From: Edaphochlamys debaryana
Lineage: Eukaryota; Chlorophyta; Chlorophyceae; Chlamydomonadales
DNA length: 64,000 nucleotides
Assembly: GCA_016858145.1 (NCBI GenBank)
Contig: JAEHOE010000032.1
Location: 682,001 to 746,000 of the forward strand
Direction: 5' to 3'
Below are positions 1 through 10,801 of this stretch, piece after piece (position 1 is the stretch's first letter; the number at the start of each line of letters is the position of its first letter). Below the pieces are notes generated by a model. The model was not told the origin of the DNA, searched no databases, and saw only the letters and a program-made list of their open reading frames with translations. A program made the translations under genes and the position numbers.

Positions 1-184
1 TGGGGCTGCGAGCCGCTGGGGGAGCGCGAGGTGGCGGCCCTCGCGGCCCTGCCCCGGCTGCCGCTGGTGACGTTGCGGGGTGCGTCGGGGCACGGCGTGG
101 CCCCCCGGGGCCCTGGCGGCGCTGCGGGATGCGCTGCCGCTGTGCGACCTAGACGATACCGAATGGAGCGGCCTGGTGGAGTGA
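1..184 (+). CDS. 3' end of a leucine-rich-repeat gene, frameshifted
   Basis: Frame 1 enters from the left edge and encodes a leucine-rich stretch (LAALPRLPLVTLRG) typical of LRR repeats. A more natural C-terminus (ALAALRDALPLCDLDD, stop TGA at 182-184) lies in frame 2. The switch falls near a run of six C at about 101-106, so one base there may be missing or extra, either as a sequencing error or a real mutation. The ending resembles the tails of F-box/LRR-like genes such as the one at 10802-13605. Only the end of the gene is in the window, so the product is unnamed. It could be a pseudogene. Confidence 0.45.
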
Positions 185-1874
185 GGGAGGACCGTGGAGG
201 AGGGGTTCGGCGGCGTTGATTAAGCAGAGTCTTCTTCAGGAGTGAGGGAGGGCAGGATAGGGCTTGCTGGGCGCGGGGCTGCGCGAGAGCTGTGTTGGCG
301 TGTTGGGCCTGTGAAGCAGGCGGGAGGACGGGGTCAAGAGGCGGTGATGAGGAGTTGCTGGAGGCGGGCCGGGAGGTATGTCGAGGAACAGGGGATGGGG
401 GAAGGTAGGACGAAGCATGATGCGATCTGAGACGAATGACTAAACGTTGATCGATGACCAACCGGTTGAGTTTTGGGTTTCCGTTGTCTGTCACGGCATG
501 ACGTAAGGTAAGCAGGTTGCGTGCGGCTCCAGTGTCAGCAGTGTGCTGAGCGTGGTGTGACCTCGTATGATTCTGCACTGTTGGTGGCTGAGATGCTGAG
601 GTGGAGAGGAACTCCGGAGGACTGTCCGGCATTGCCCCGAGGTAGAGGATTGGTGGGTTCGTGGAAGCCACCACCAACAGGGTCTTGGGAGGGAGGACTT
701 AGCCGCCGTGCAGAGTGCCTGCAGGCGAGGCATGGCATCTTTCAAACAGCTCGTGCTGTAACACACGCTCCGACTGCAACGGATCCCCCGTCCACCAAGG
801 AGGTCCAGCACCACACGGAGGCATCACGCGCAGGCACTGTAGACCGGGGATGCGGCCAAGGTGCGGCTCGCAGCGGGCTTGCATGTTGGAGTGGTACGGC
901 AGCGGTGGATACTGGGAGCTGATGGCGAGACACGGGTGCTTGCAGACGTGTTTATGACACACGCCCGGACATCGGTCTCCCATCCTTCCACACGATGCTG
1001 GCCAGGCCACCGGGCCTCCGTGCATCGTCATAAGCAGCGCATCATACCTCAAGTCCACTGCTCCCTCGATACATGTAGCATCAGCATCACCAGGCAAGTC
1101 CGACGGCAAGCCAGCACCGCTCTTACGGGCCCGCCAAGCGCCATCACATTAAGCCCGTGCCACCCATAGGGCCTCGTACCACGCAATCCCACACCGCTCT
1201 CAGTAGAGGCACATCGCAAATGTCGAGTCCAAGAATCCAACACAAGTCCGTCGTACGGCCATCTCCATATCCACGCAGGCGGTGGAGGCCCGGCCTCCGC
1301 TGCGTTCCAGACCACAAATGGCGGCTGGCGGAATCCAAACACATAGGAGGCTGCAAAAGCGGTGGAGCTATGGATAGAACGAGAGCTTGGGTCGGAGGTA
1401 AGGAAGGCACTATGAGCCCGTCACAGGACGGCGTCATAGGAGTGATCAAGAAGCCACAATCCACAGTAATATTGCCGGCACCACGCCTGTGCGGCGCGGC
1501 CCACATGAACACCCCGACAGACAAAGCCGGAACGAATGCTTGAATCCCACACACCCTGCCCCCGCCTGCGCCCCCAATCCACCCCCACCCCCCAGCCCCT
1601 TAACTCCGACTCCGGGCCCTCAACCCCGCCTCCGCCCTCAACCCTTGCTTCACCATGCAAGGCAGAGGCCTGCCAAGAAAACTCCTCCTGCCTGGATCCT
1701 CCGGGTTCCTGTGCGCTGAAGGCATGCTGCTCTGCGGTCGGGGCGTCGCCACGGCGCCTCATCCAGCCAACAATAAATAATAAATGATAAACGGGCGCGA
1801 TGTCGTACACCTGAGGGGTGGAGGAATGTGGTCAGGGTCAACAGCTTATCAGAACCGGCGAAGGCGCTGGCCTC
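185..1874. other. intergenic stretch, no supported gene
   Basis: I see no conserved protein here. Short open frames on both strands are those expected in GC-rich DNA. A C-rich stretch lies at about 1551-1660 and a short A/T-rich patch (ataaataataaatgataaa) at about 1771-1790. The 3' end of the minus-strand GH16-like gene begins just to the right. Confidence 0.6.
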
Positions 1875-3936
1875 TCAACCTTTAAACATCAAGCCCTTCC
1901 CATGGACAATGCCGCCCTGGCTGAGGTTTCCTCCCTCCCCCTCTTGCCCTTCCGTTACCTCTCCTCCTCCTCCCCCTCCCCTTGCCTCCTCTCTCCCCAT
2001 CCCCCCACCCACCTTGGCCCAGTCCTCTTGGTTCCACCTGGCACCCCGTGGACCGCGCCGCCCAAGCCAAGGGATCCTCCTTCCCCCCTTGCCCTCTTGC
2101 CTCCTCTCCCCCACCACCCAACCCACCTTCACCCAGTCCACTTGGTACCCCATGGACAGCCCCGCGTTGGCCTCGCAGTTGCCGTTGATGAGCGCACCCT
2201 CGCCGCACACCGCCAGCGTCAACACCAGGTAGAAGGGCTGGTCGTAGGGGGCCACGGGGTTGTTGATCTTGCCCACGCTGCCCGTGTACCAGGCGGTAGC
2301 GGGGAGCTGCGTGTGGGGTGGGGAGGGGTGGGGTGTGATGTGGGATGTGGGGGGATGAAGAGAGGGGAGGTTGCGAGAGGGCACGGGGTTGGGGCGGGGG
2401 CGGGGTTGGGGCGGGATGGGGGCGGGGGCGGAATAGGGGAACCTTGAGGGCAACAGGGGGGAGAGCGGGGAGAGGACCGCGACATCAGTCAGCCCAGTCA
2501 CGGCGCGCAAGGAAGCTGCAGGCTGCTCCGGCACTCCTCTCCCTCCGCATCGCTGAAGCTAGTCAAGCATCCCAGCAAACCTAGCACACCCCAGCCCCCT
2601 CCAGCCCCTCACATTGATGGTCTGCTGCTGCCCCACGGTGATCGCGATGCCGTCGGCGCTCCACAGCATGGTGACCAGGAACCAGTCGCCGTAGTCCTTC
2701 TCGGCAGGGTTGTATGTGTAGCCGGAGCCGGCTGTGGTGGGGAAGAGAGGGGAGGAGGAGGGGGAGAGGTGCGTGCGGAAAGGGTTGGCGGCTTGCGAGA
2801 GAGGAAGGCGCGCTGGAGGGTGCAAGAGCCAGGGGCGGTCCGGGGCTGTGAGGCCAAGCCGAGCTGGAGGGGAAGACGCGCGGCGTGGGCCTCACCCATG
2901 GCGCTCTGGCAGCCGCTGGCGGAGTTCTGCAGGGGGAGGGATGTGGGGGGAAGCTGAGCGGGGGCGGAAGAACATGTCATGGGCAGCGGACAAAGCAAGG
3001 CAGGCAGTTGCCCGGTATAAATCAGCACCCAGGGCCGCTGAAGGCGTCTAGGAGGTCCCGGAGGCCTCGCAACCCCTCTCCACCCCTCTCCACCCCCTCC
3101 CCTCTCCAGGCTGCCACGCACCGCCTCCGTGCCGCCCCAGTGCAGGGTCGAGTCAACGTATCCAAGGCCGTTGCGCGCAACCGCCACGTCGATCTGCGGG
3201 TGGGGACGAGTGGAGCAGGTCGGGCACGTGAGGGCAGAAGCGTGAGGGAGGAGTTGACTTTGCTTCGCTCATGCAACTACCCCTCGTAACCACCCCCATA
3301 CTGTGAGTGAGACAGTCCCCGAAGCCCCCGGCTGTCCGGGAAACGAGTGCGGCGGTTCACCTACCGGTAAATCCCGACACCCCGACACCTTCCCCCCGCC
3401 CCTCCCCACCTGGCCGCTGGAGCACCAGCCCTCGCCGTACGCCCCGCACGCCAGGCAGTCCGTCCTGCGGTGCGTCATGTCAGGGCACACCACAGCACGG
3501 GTCAGCACAGCACGGGTCAGCACAGCACAGCGCCTTCCTAGTGATCACGACCAGCCAACCTTTACCCCTTTCCCGGGAGGCACCGCTGTCGCCACACTGG
3601 CACTGTCTGGCAGAAGGCAAAAAGAGCTGCATGCGTTTGGTCCTTCATCATTCCGTCGCCCCAACTCCCCACGAGCCCCCACCTAGACGTGTCAGGTAGC
3701 ATCTGGAAGAGGCACTGCGAGTCGAGGCCTGGAGGGTGAGGGAAAGCAAGGGCATGGGCGGGAAAGTGGTGGCATGATGCTCCGTCCAGCCTGCCCCTGG
3801 CCTGGCCCCTTGTTGGGTGGGGGCCCCGACGGAGGACCGTCCCGTCCCTCTGGCCCCGGCCTGCCTCTGCCTTCACTCACGCAGGGAGGTGCGCATGCGG
3901 GCCTGGATCTTGATGGGCGTGAAGGCGTCCTTCCAC
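1875..3936 (-). CDS. glycoside hydrolase family 16-like protein, degenerate active site, 5' end missing
   Basis: Exons on the minus strand: 3936-3881, 3728-3683, 3464-3410, 3193-3122, 2926-2896, 2731-2613, 2306-2127, then probably a short last exon to the stop at 1875-1877. Phases agree throughout the first seven. The product follows the GH16 laminarinase fold in order: IQARMRTS, the MLPDTS strand, a cysteine-rich CGAYGEGWCSSG segment, then IDVAVARNGLGYVDSTLHWGG, GDWFLVTMLWSADGIAI, PYDQPFYLVLTLAV and MGYQVDWVK. Active family members have ExDxxE right after the WCxSG motif. Here it reads QIDVAV, so both glutamates, the nucleophile and the acid/base, are absent. No signal peptide or N-terminal strands were found upstream. 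The gene is therefore either a pseudogene or a catalytically dead glucan-binding relative. The final exon is uncertain. Confidence 0.7.
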
Positions 3937-4158
3937 CTGGGAGTTGGGGGTTGGGATTTGGGAGCTGGACGTTGACGGTTGGCAGTTGGGCGCGGGCCAG
4001 TGCAGTGCACCAGGGCGTGTTCGGCGGAGGGGTCGTGTGGACAGACATGGAGGCCTTGGGGGCAGGAAGGCGTGCTCAGGGGTGCAATTAGCGGGGGGCT
4101 CTGTGGGGCTGTGAGGGTCAGTCGAGCGGGAAGGGTAGACGCGCAGCGCGGGGCTCAC

Positions 4159-4409
4159 CCGTGGCGCTCTGGCAGCCGCTGGCGGACTTGAGCAGAGGGA
4201 GGGAGGTGGGGCGAAGCATGTTCGGGGGGGCGCAAGAACATGTGTTGTGCAGCGTTCAAGCAAGGCGGGCAGGCGCCCGGAAAACCTCAGCGCCAAGGGC
4301 CGCTGAAGGTCTCCGGCAAATAAGTCATGCTGCACGCGTCGCCAGGGTGCCACCCACCGCCTCCGTGCCGGCCCAGTGCAGCGTGGAGTCCACGTATTGA
4401 ATGCCGTCA
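4159..4409 (-). pseudogene. duplicated pair of GH16-like exons
   Basis: Two exons here are near copies of exons of the neighbouring GH16-like gene. Exon 4409-4358 encodes GIQYVDSTLHWAGTEA, matching 3193-3122. Exon 4186-4159 encodes SASGCQSATG, matching 2926-2896 but one codon shorter. The intron lengths and flanking bases are also similar. The last exon ends in phase 1, while the next downstream exon (3936) needs two carried bases, so the copy cannot splice into the main gene as read. It looks like a truncated tandem duplicate. Confidence 0.6.
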
Positions 4410-5262
4410 CTCGTGGGGGGACAAGTAGGGTGTCAGCTTCCTTGAAGCTGGGGAAAATGGGCTGAGCCGCGAAGCAGTACGGGGCCCTGGCAACATGAGG
4501 GGCCCGGTGGCGCGCTCCGCGCGAATCTCGGGGTGGACGGGGGGGAGCGAGATGTATGGGGGCGAAACACATCCTCGCGTGGCGTGCAACCCGGAATCCG
4601 TTCTCCGAGCCGCGCGATGGCCTCTACGACTTGATGTGATGCTAGGAGCGCTAGGCCGCGATGTTTGGCCAGCTCGGTGCGCAAGCTGTTGCGGGCAGAT
4701 CTTCAACTTTGACCGAGTCAGCTTCGCCGGCAGGCCACAATAAGCACCCCGAACAGGTGCCGTGTGGCCCTCGATATCGCAGGAGCCCGCTGGGCTTGCT
4801 CCGTGCGCGCGTTGTGGCGCGACTGGCAAGTCGCAGGGCGAAATGTCTCGCGAAAGGCCGACTTGGCAGCGTGCATATCGCCAGCCAGGTATGGATCGGG
4901 CCAACCCCGGGGGGCTTCGCCCCCCCGTATGGCGCTTCGCGCCGGGGGCTCAGCCCAAAAATCCGGGTGGTGGTCTATGGGTGGAGTTGGAGTGCACGCC
5001 AGGCGCAGGGGCACGCGCGGGCGGGGCGCAGGGGGCGGCTCGCAGGAAACTCGGCGGCATTCCGTTACACGGAAACAGCACACCACTGCGACATGCTCAT
5101 GCGTTCAGCATTGCTGCCAGCGCCGCCAGCGTGGCTCAGGCCCATGTAGACATGCTCTGACCCGATCCCGCCAGCACCCAGCCCTAGCCCCGCGACGATG
5201 CGCGCGACGACCTGCCAAACGCGCCCAGGGCTACTGCTCCGCCACTGCAGCTCACTCCAGAC
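4410..5262. other. intergenic stretch, no supported gene
   Basis: No conserved product is visible on either strand. Around 4905-4970 there is a palindrome-rich stretch (gggggcttcgcccccc), a motif style common in dispersed repeats of Chlamydomonas-like genomes. Without a search I cannot assign it to a family. Confidence 0.5.
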
Positions 5263-5544
5263 TTACTCCAGACCCGAAGACGACGGCTCCCCCTCGGCGA
5301 GCTCACGAAACCACAGCACCCGTCGGTGCTGTCCGTGCTGGTGCAGGGGCACAACCATCACGGCGTGGCCCCGCACAACCGCGCGCGTCCAGTTGTTGAA
5401 GTGCATCACATCAGCCAGCATCGTGAGCTGCTGCGGGCTGGCGCGCGCGTAGGCCACCATGGAGTCGCGAGCATCTGCCCAAGCCGCCTGGTCCAGGTCC
5501 ATGGACGTGCGGCACGCGTTCTCAGTCAGCTTAATAGGGGCCAT
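5263..5544 (-). CDS. unrecognised 93-residue ORF, starts inside the stop of the upstream ORF
   Basis: The ORF begins with ATG at 5544-5542, and that A overlaps the TAA of the upstream frame (TAATG). It encodes a mixed-composition protein with segments such as DQAAWADARDSMVAYARASP and NNWTRAVVRGHAVMVVPLHQ. Composition is less Ala/Gly/Pro-biased than random frames here, which favours coding. I do not recognise the family. It may be a later exon or a separate product of a mobile or viral-type element. Confidence 0.35.
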   Translation of the reverse strand: MAPIKLTENACRTSMDLDQAAWADARDSMVAYARASPQQLTMLADVMHFNNWTRAVVRGHAVMVVPLHQHGQHRRVLWFRELAEGEPSSSGLE

Positions 5545-6751
5545 TAGGCAAGCAGCTGCTCAAGAGCAGCGATCCTAGCGCGGTAATGCGCGAGCGCAGC
5601 GGTCAAGTCCTCGACTAACAGGTCCTCCTTATCTTCCTTTGCGTCGTCTAAGGATCTGACCATAAAGTCGCAGTCGCGACGCAGCGTTTTGAGCAGCTGT
5701 CGTTGCTGGCTCGTCGTCAGCTTTTGGAACTCCAGAATGTACCCGGCGTGGTCCTGGTCGTGCGCTGCAGTGTCCATTGTTATTATTGAATTCAATTTGC
5801 TTGGAGGAGATGCTGCAAAACCAGGTCGGACGCTTGCATCCGTCGTGGCGCGAAAGCCCATCTGCGCGGCTCCTCCCTCCTCGCGTTCCCGGGACCGGGA
5901 CCCCCGCTTACGCTGGCCTCCCGACTCGCTGCCGCTTTCGGGCGCCATCGCTGCGCTCCGGTCGACCCGGAGGGCGATGTAGCGGAAGCGCCCAAAGCCT
6001 GGCGATGCCTGCAACAGGACCTGCAACAGCGACCCCCCCACAACCCCACAGTGGAGATGGACGCTCAGCCGCAGGGGCTCGAGGGCGTGTAGCGCTGGGG
6101 GGTGGCGGCGTGCCTGCCCCGCCTCAGCGAAGTGCTGCGTGAGCCGGGGAGGGGCGGAAGGGGAGACGGAGACGGAGGAGGGGTGGGGGTAACCGGGGAA
6201 GGGGGGGTGGATAGAAAGGGGCAAGGGACAGGGAGGAAGGCGGCTCGCGCGCGCGGTCCAGCGGAGGAGGGGTGCAGTGTAGGGGGGAGGTGCACGATTG
6301 ATTCCCTGCTTGACTCGCCCGTTAGCCCCTCGCCGCTTTGCCCGCCTGCAGTCTACGTCTCCTCCCGCGTGCCCCCCTCCGCTCTGGGCTCCCAGCTGGC
6401 CTCGCTGCCCTCCGCGCTGCCCGCCCTCACCAAGCTGGAGCTGCGCACGTTGCACACTTGAGCGGAGTTGCAGGTTGCGACATTGAGCGTAGCACCTTGG
6501 GCCGTTGCTTAACGTCAGGGGTTTGTCCCTGAGAGCGTGATAGACTTGACGCAGCCGGGCCATCTCAGGCTTATCGGGGTTGTTCAGGTGTCCAGGGCCC
6601 CAGTGCACCGCATAGTACTCCCGTTGCCAGAGCGTAACGGGCTGGGCAGCCGTCCTGTAAAGTGTAAAGGTCTGCCGCCGGCTCCAGGAGTCTCCGGCCC
6701 GTTGAATCCAGTCAACGGCGTCGTAAGGTACATCTGTACCGGACGGCGACT
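5544..6751 (-). CDS. unrecognised open minus-strand frame ending in a helical segment
   Basis: One minus-strand frame stays open from about 6751 to the TAA at 5544-5546. Its upper part (about 6751-6510) encodes a hydrophilic, protein-like stretch with REYYAVHWGPGHLNNPDKPE and RLRQVYHALRDKPLT. Its lower part (5777-5544) begins at an ATG in good context and encodes 77 residues rich in charged helix formers, including QQRQLLKTLRRDCDFMV and LAHYRARIAALEQLLA, probably a coiled coil. The middle is low complexity and may be intronic or an insertion, since a plus-strand LRR exon lies opposite it. Function is unknown. The two ends may belong to one element interrupted by LRR-gene debris. Confidence 0.3.
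6352..6461 (+). pseudogene. orphan leucine-rich-repeat exon
   Basis: A good 3' splice site (cgcctgcag) ends at 6351. The frame that follows encodes SALGSQLASLPSALPALTKL, then ELRTLHT and a stop at 6459-6461. The spacing of leucines is that of an LRR and resembles the F-box/LRR-like genes in this window. I found no matching upstream exon, and the opposite strand carries an open frame, so this is most likely a gene fragment. Confidence 0.4.
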
Positions 6752-7052
6752 GGATTCCAAGCGTGCAAGTCCACCTGGCTACTCGTATGCCTGCACTCCA
6801 GTGTCGTCTGTTGTGTCGTCCAGGTCTCGGTCTACAAGTGATTGCTTGGCGGCGCTATGAAGGTGCTGCGGCGGTGCCCCGCCGCTTTCGGACGACACCC
6901 GGCCCCAACCGACTCGTATACCTACGGAACCGTTAGCTAATCCGCTCCGGAGCAGTGAGAGATGCCTCTACTTACCCCGCGGCAGAGCACTGCATCGCTA
7001 GTTTATACTTGTGTGGGCTCGCTCCGCCTCCCGCGCGGCCAAAGCGAGCGCC

Positions 7053-7421
7053 ATGGCCTCAATGCCGAGGACGACCGCCTGCCTGGCGGTACTGGCTCTC
7101 GTCGCAGCCTTGCAGCTATACGCGGATGCACTGCAAGGTGCGACTGGCCTTATCGGAGAGTATCGTTTTGTGTATGAGTCGGAACCTCGACACGTTCCGC
7201 CGAAGGCATGGCTGTCTCCATGGCCGACTGCCTGCGCGCTAACAACGTTTCTGCTCCTGGACCGGCCCACGCAGGGAGTGGGCACCGCTCATTGCTGCAG
7301 GTCAGGGCTCCTCGGCCGCCGTTCCCATCCCCACCGCCCCGGCCCCCGCGGGTGCCTCGGCCGCCTCGCCCCCCGCGGGCTCCCCGGCCGCCCCGGCCCC
7401 CATCGCCGCGGGGGCGGTTAG
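7053..7421 (+). CDS. possible small secreted protein
   Basis: An ATG in good context (gcgccatggcc) starts a frame whose first 25 residues look like a signal peptide: basic start, then ACLAVLALVAALQLYADALQ. About 25 plausible residues follow (IGEYRFVYESEPRHVPPK). Beyond that the frame becomes arginine- and proline-rich and runs antisense to the last exon of the Myb-like gene, so the true 3' part may be spliced or absent. It could be noise within the 3' flank of that gene. Confidence 0.25.
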   Translation: MASMPRTTACLAVLALVAALQLYADALQGATGLIGEYRFVYESEPRHVPPKAWLSPWPTACALTTFLLLDRPTQGVGTAHCCRSGLLGRRSHPHRPGPRGCLGRLAPRGLPGRPGPHRRGGG

Positions 7422-9429
7422 CTTGGGTGCGGGCGGGGCTGGCTTGGGCGCGGGCGCCGCTTGGGCGCGCGTGGGGTCGGAGGCCGCGAGCAGTGCTGCT
7501 AGCCGGGCAGCTGCGGCTGAGTCTGAGTCGTAGGGGACCTGCGCCGGCCTCGCCTCTTGTAGCACCGGGGCCAGGAGCTCGGGTGCGGGGGGCGTCGCAG
7601 AGCCGGTTTGCTGCAAGACGGCAGGAGGGGCAGGGGCAGGGACAGGGGCGGGAGATGGGGCCGCAGAGGTCAGCAGGGGTCCGCTGGGACGGGGAACGAG
7701 GAGCTCGCGTCAACGCCTGAAGCATGTCGTCGTACGGCACTGGCCGTACCGTACGACCCAGGCCCTGGCAGTCCCCTCACCTTGATCGGTCCGGGGCCGT
7801 AAACGGGGACGGGTGCGGGGCCGAGGGAGCCGGCCCTCTGTCCTGGGTACATATCCTTGCTCTGCAAGCCGGGGCGAAGGGCAGGGCCACTCAGCTCTCT
7901 CTTGCCCCGGGGCCATCCACCACCTACAGCACACCCAGCACGCCAACGCGCCCAACCGCCGACACCGCCCCGCCGCCCCAGCCACAGCCCCAGCCTCAAG
8001 CGCAGCCCTCACAGCCTACACGGCTGGAGCACCCCCGCCCCACCTTGGCCCGCTCCGCCACCGCCAGCGCCTCGATGCGGGTGCGCAGGTGCTGCGGGCC
8101 GGCGTCGGGGCGGCCCGAGCCCGCGGCGGCGATGAGGCGGTAGTACTTGGCCGAGAGGGAGGCCTGGCGGGGGCGCGGGGGGGGGACAGGAGGGGGCACG
8201 AGGGGGGGCAAGATGGTGAGGAGCTGCGTCGAGTGAGGGTGCAGCAGCGAAAGGGGAGGAGGCAGAGTCCGTCAGTGGGGGCAGGGGTGGCAGAGCTGGA
8301 GAGGAGCGGCCTCAAGGCAGACAGGCGGACAGGCAGGCGCTTGTTGCATCGCGACACCACGCTCCGCTTCCGCCATCCGACCCCTGCCCACCTCGCTCCG
8401 GCCGTGTAGCACGGGCTTGGACTCGAGGATGGCCGCCCAGTCGGTGCCGTACCTCTCCAGGCCGCTCACCAGCGCCTCCAGCTCCTGGGGGGCCGGGGGG
8501 AATGGGGGGGGGGGGGGGTGCAGGGCTCAGGCGGGCCGGCGGTTTTGGCAGGGCCGCGCACTGCGTGCTTGCGCTGCATGATGCGTGAGGAGACGGCTTG
8601 CGTAAGAGCGGAGATTCATTGCGGGGAGGTGGGCAAGCCGTGTCCCGGGGACACGTTGTGTTCGACGGCTGCCCGCGTGAGGAAGCGGCGGGGGATAATT
8701 TGGTGCAGCGGTTGACTGGCACCGCACCCGCCCCAGGGCAGCGCACCTTGCCAGAGAAGGTGGCGTAGGTGGTGTGTCGTCCCCGAGACGGAGGAAAGAC
8801 CTCGACGGGGCGCTGGGGGAGACCCCCGCCCGCTGCCCCCACGCCACCCTGCGAATCACCCGGCAACGGGTGGGCAGTTGAGGGGGTAGGAACATGAGTC
8901 AGCAGGGAAGTCGAGGGCCAAGGAAACTGCCCCCGCCGCACAGGCTCATGCGGGGGGCTGGTGGTCTCTGAGGTGTGAGTGGTGGGGGCGTGGGGGATCT
9001 GACGGGTGCGTGCACGGTCCCAGGCGGTAGGATGGGCCTCATCGGTTAGGCGCGGGCCCGGGAAGGGGCGGGAAGCTTGCCAACGTGAAGGCCCGGCGCA
9101 GGCACTGGCACCCTACGACGGCCCTCCCTAAGCGCTCCCAAGACACGTACCGTTGCACCCACAGCCAGGAGCTTGGTAGCGCCGGAAGAAAGGACGGGGA
9201 CGTCGAGGCTGGTGCGAGGACGGGAGGTGGGGGGCTCCGCGTCCGCTCCACGGAGGTTTGCACCGGCCCGTGCTCCGGAAGGCTCGGAGCCAGTCGTCAT
9301 GATTCCTTCCTCTGTTGTAACCACAGCTGCCATTGTTTGCCTCAGCTCGCGCTCCCTGGTCGCCGCCTCATTGGCGTGGTCGCTGTCTTGGGACCGGGAC
9401 TGCTCCGGACTCTTTGCTCCCGTATGCAT
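7302..9429 (-). CDS. SANT/Myb-like nuclear protein, about 315 residues
   Basis: Exons: 9429-9151, 8812-8747, 8484-8392, 8163-8044, 7861-7781, 7610-7302. All junctions are GT-AG, all are phase 0, and the total is 948 nt. The third exon encodes ELEALVSGLERYGTDWAAIL and the fourth ASLSAKYYRLIAAAGSG. Together they resemble the helices of a SANT/Myb repeat of the telomere-repeat-binding type, in which the first helix is followed by a GxxW turn and a kxKYRxL-like recognition helix. The N-terminal exon is Ser/Thr-rich and disordered. The C-terminus is Ala/Pro-rich. A role in DNA binding is inferred from the fold only. The start was chosen as the first ATG of the open frame, and an internal ATG at codon 33 is an alternative. 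Confidence 0.68.
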
Positions 9430-10801
9430 AGGGGTTAGCTATCGGAGGCCCTCTGTTGATGCGGAGACCCCGCACGGTAAAGAGACCGCGATGCCGCGCT
9501 GCTGAACTCGCGGGCAGAGCCTCGATAGGATGGTCCTGGCAGGACCTTGTAGCTTTCCTGCTGCTGTGAGAACGGTGAAAGGCAGTAGGGTGAAGCGCGG
9601 CCAAGGGCCTTGGACACGAAAGGGGACGCTGGCTCTTCAGCCCCTTGCCCGGTGCGGAACCAAGAATCCCGGCCAGCGCGTATTCTAGAGGCTGCGTACC
9701 GTTCTTTCACGCACAGCTGTGCCTGCGTAACCGGGCCGGGGCTGCTTTGCAGGGCGGGCGCGAGTCCTTAAGACCGAGCTAAACGCGCCAGCGGCCAAGC
9801 GAAACAGCTCCGGAGCAGCGGAGACCACACTGCTGTATGTTTGTCTAGGCTGGAGAAAGCACCAGAAGCGCAACGAAAGCGGGGAGCGGGTTCGCCAAAT
9901 GCTGCCCTCGCTGCGTTTAGGCTACTCCTTACCGGCGTGCAAGGCCTACACAACTAGCAGTGATCTGTTGATTCAGCCTCCCGCGCTGCCCCCGCTCGGG
10001 CAAGAGCGCAACGGTACGGTGGTACGGCACGATTTTGTGCCCCTGCCCCTGCCCTGGGCTCGCCCGCCTCTACTCCCACCTATGCTCCCACATCCCCCCG
10101 GACCCAATACATCAGCTGCAGCTGGGTGTGTGGATGGAGGTGCGCGGGGGAGCTAGGGACCCCAAGTCAACTTTGCCTGCCCACCGCCCGCGAGCCGCTG
10201 CGAGCAACTGGTCGCCGTGACGTTATCGCATGGTGGGGATTGCTGCTGCTACTTATAACGTCAACATGCGCACCGCCCTATGCATGCGATCGTCACCAGC
10301 GTTGAGGGGCTTGCTCGGTGCTCGGCCGGTCGGCAGGCGCGCAAGGCTCGCGTTGCGCAGTGTTCCGCAGCTGCACACATATCGTCCGCGTTACAAGCAC
10401 ATCAAGAACTATATAGTGCCGCTGGGGTCGCTCGGGCCAGGAACGCCAGCGAATTGCCAGCGTCGCGGGAAAGGCAACTTGCCTTAACTACCCGCGCGAA
10501 ACTTACAGTGCTATTCATAGCACCTGAATCAAAGAGAGACGGCCACGCAATAGTTCCGAAGTTGCCGTACGGTCGCGTTTTGCGTTGTGTTGGAGCTCGC
10601 GGATATGACTACTCGAGGTTCACGATGTCCCCACAGAACGCCAGCATGCGAGGGGGGAGACGGAACACGGCATGTATAGGAGGAGTAGGTAGCGGGGGGC
10701 AATGGTCGGTTGCGGGGGCCCGGACGTGCCGTGCCGTGGCACGGTCGTCGGCCAAACTCGGTTGCAGTCGCCCAATCAACACCAGACTGTATCTCGACAT
10801 C
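9430..10801. other. intergenic, between divergent Myb-like and F-box-like genes
   Basis: This is the shared 5' flank of the minus-strand gene at 7302-9429 and the plus-strand gene at 10802-13605. The frame of the latter remains open upstream to 10280, but the extra sequence has no conserved look, so I treat it as 5' UTR. No other gene is supported. Confidence 0.5.

Noticed and set aside
7208..7720. Plus-strand frame with RSLLQ followed by a Pro/Arg-rich run, like an algal cell-wall protein
   Set aside because: It is antisense to the last, phase-consistent exon of the Myb-like gene (7610-7302); the Pro-rich run mirrors that exon's Ala/Gly/Pro codons.
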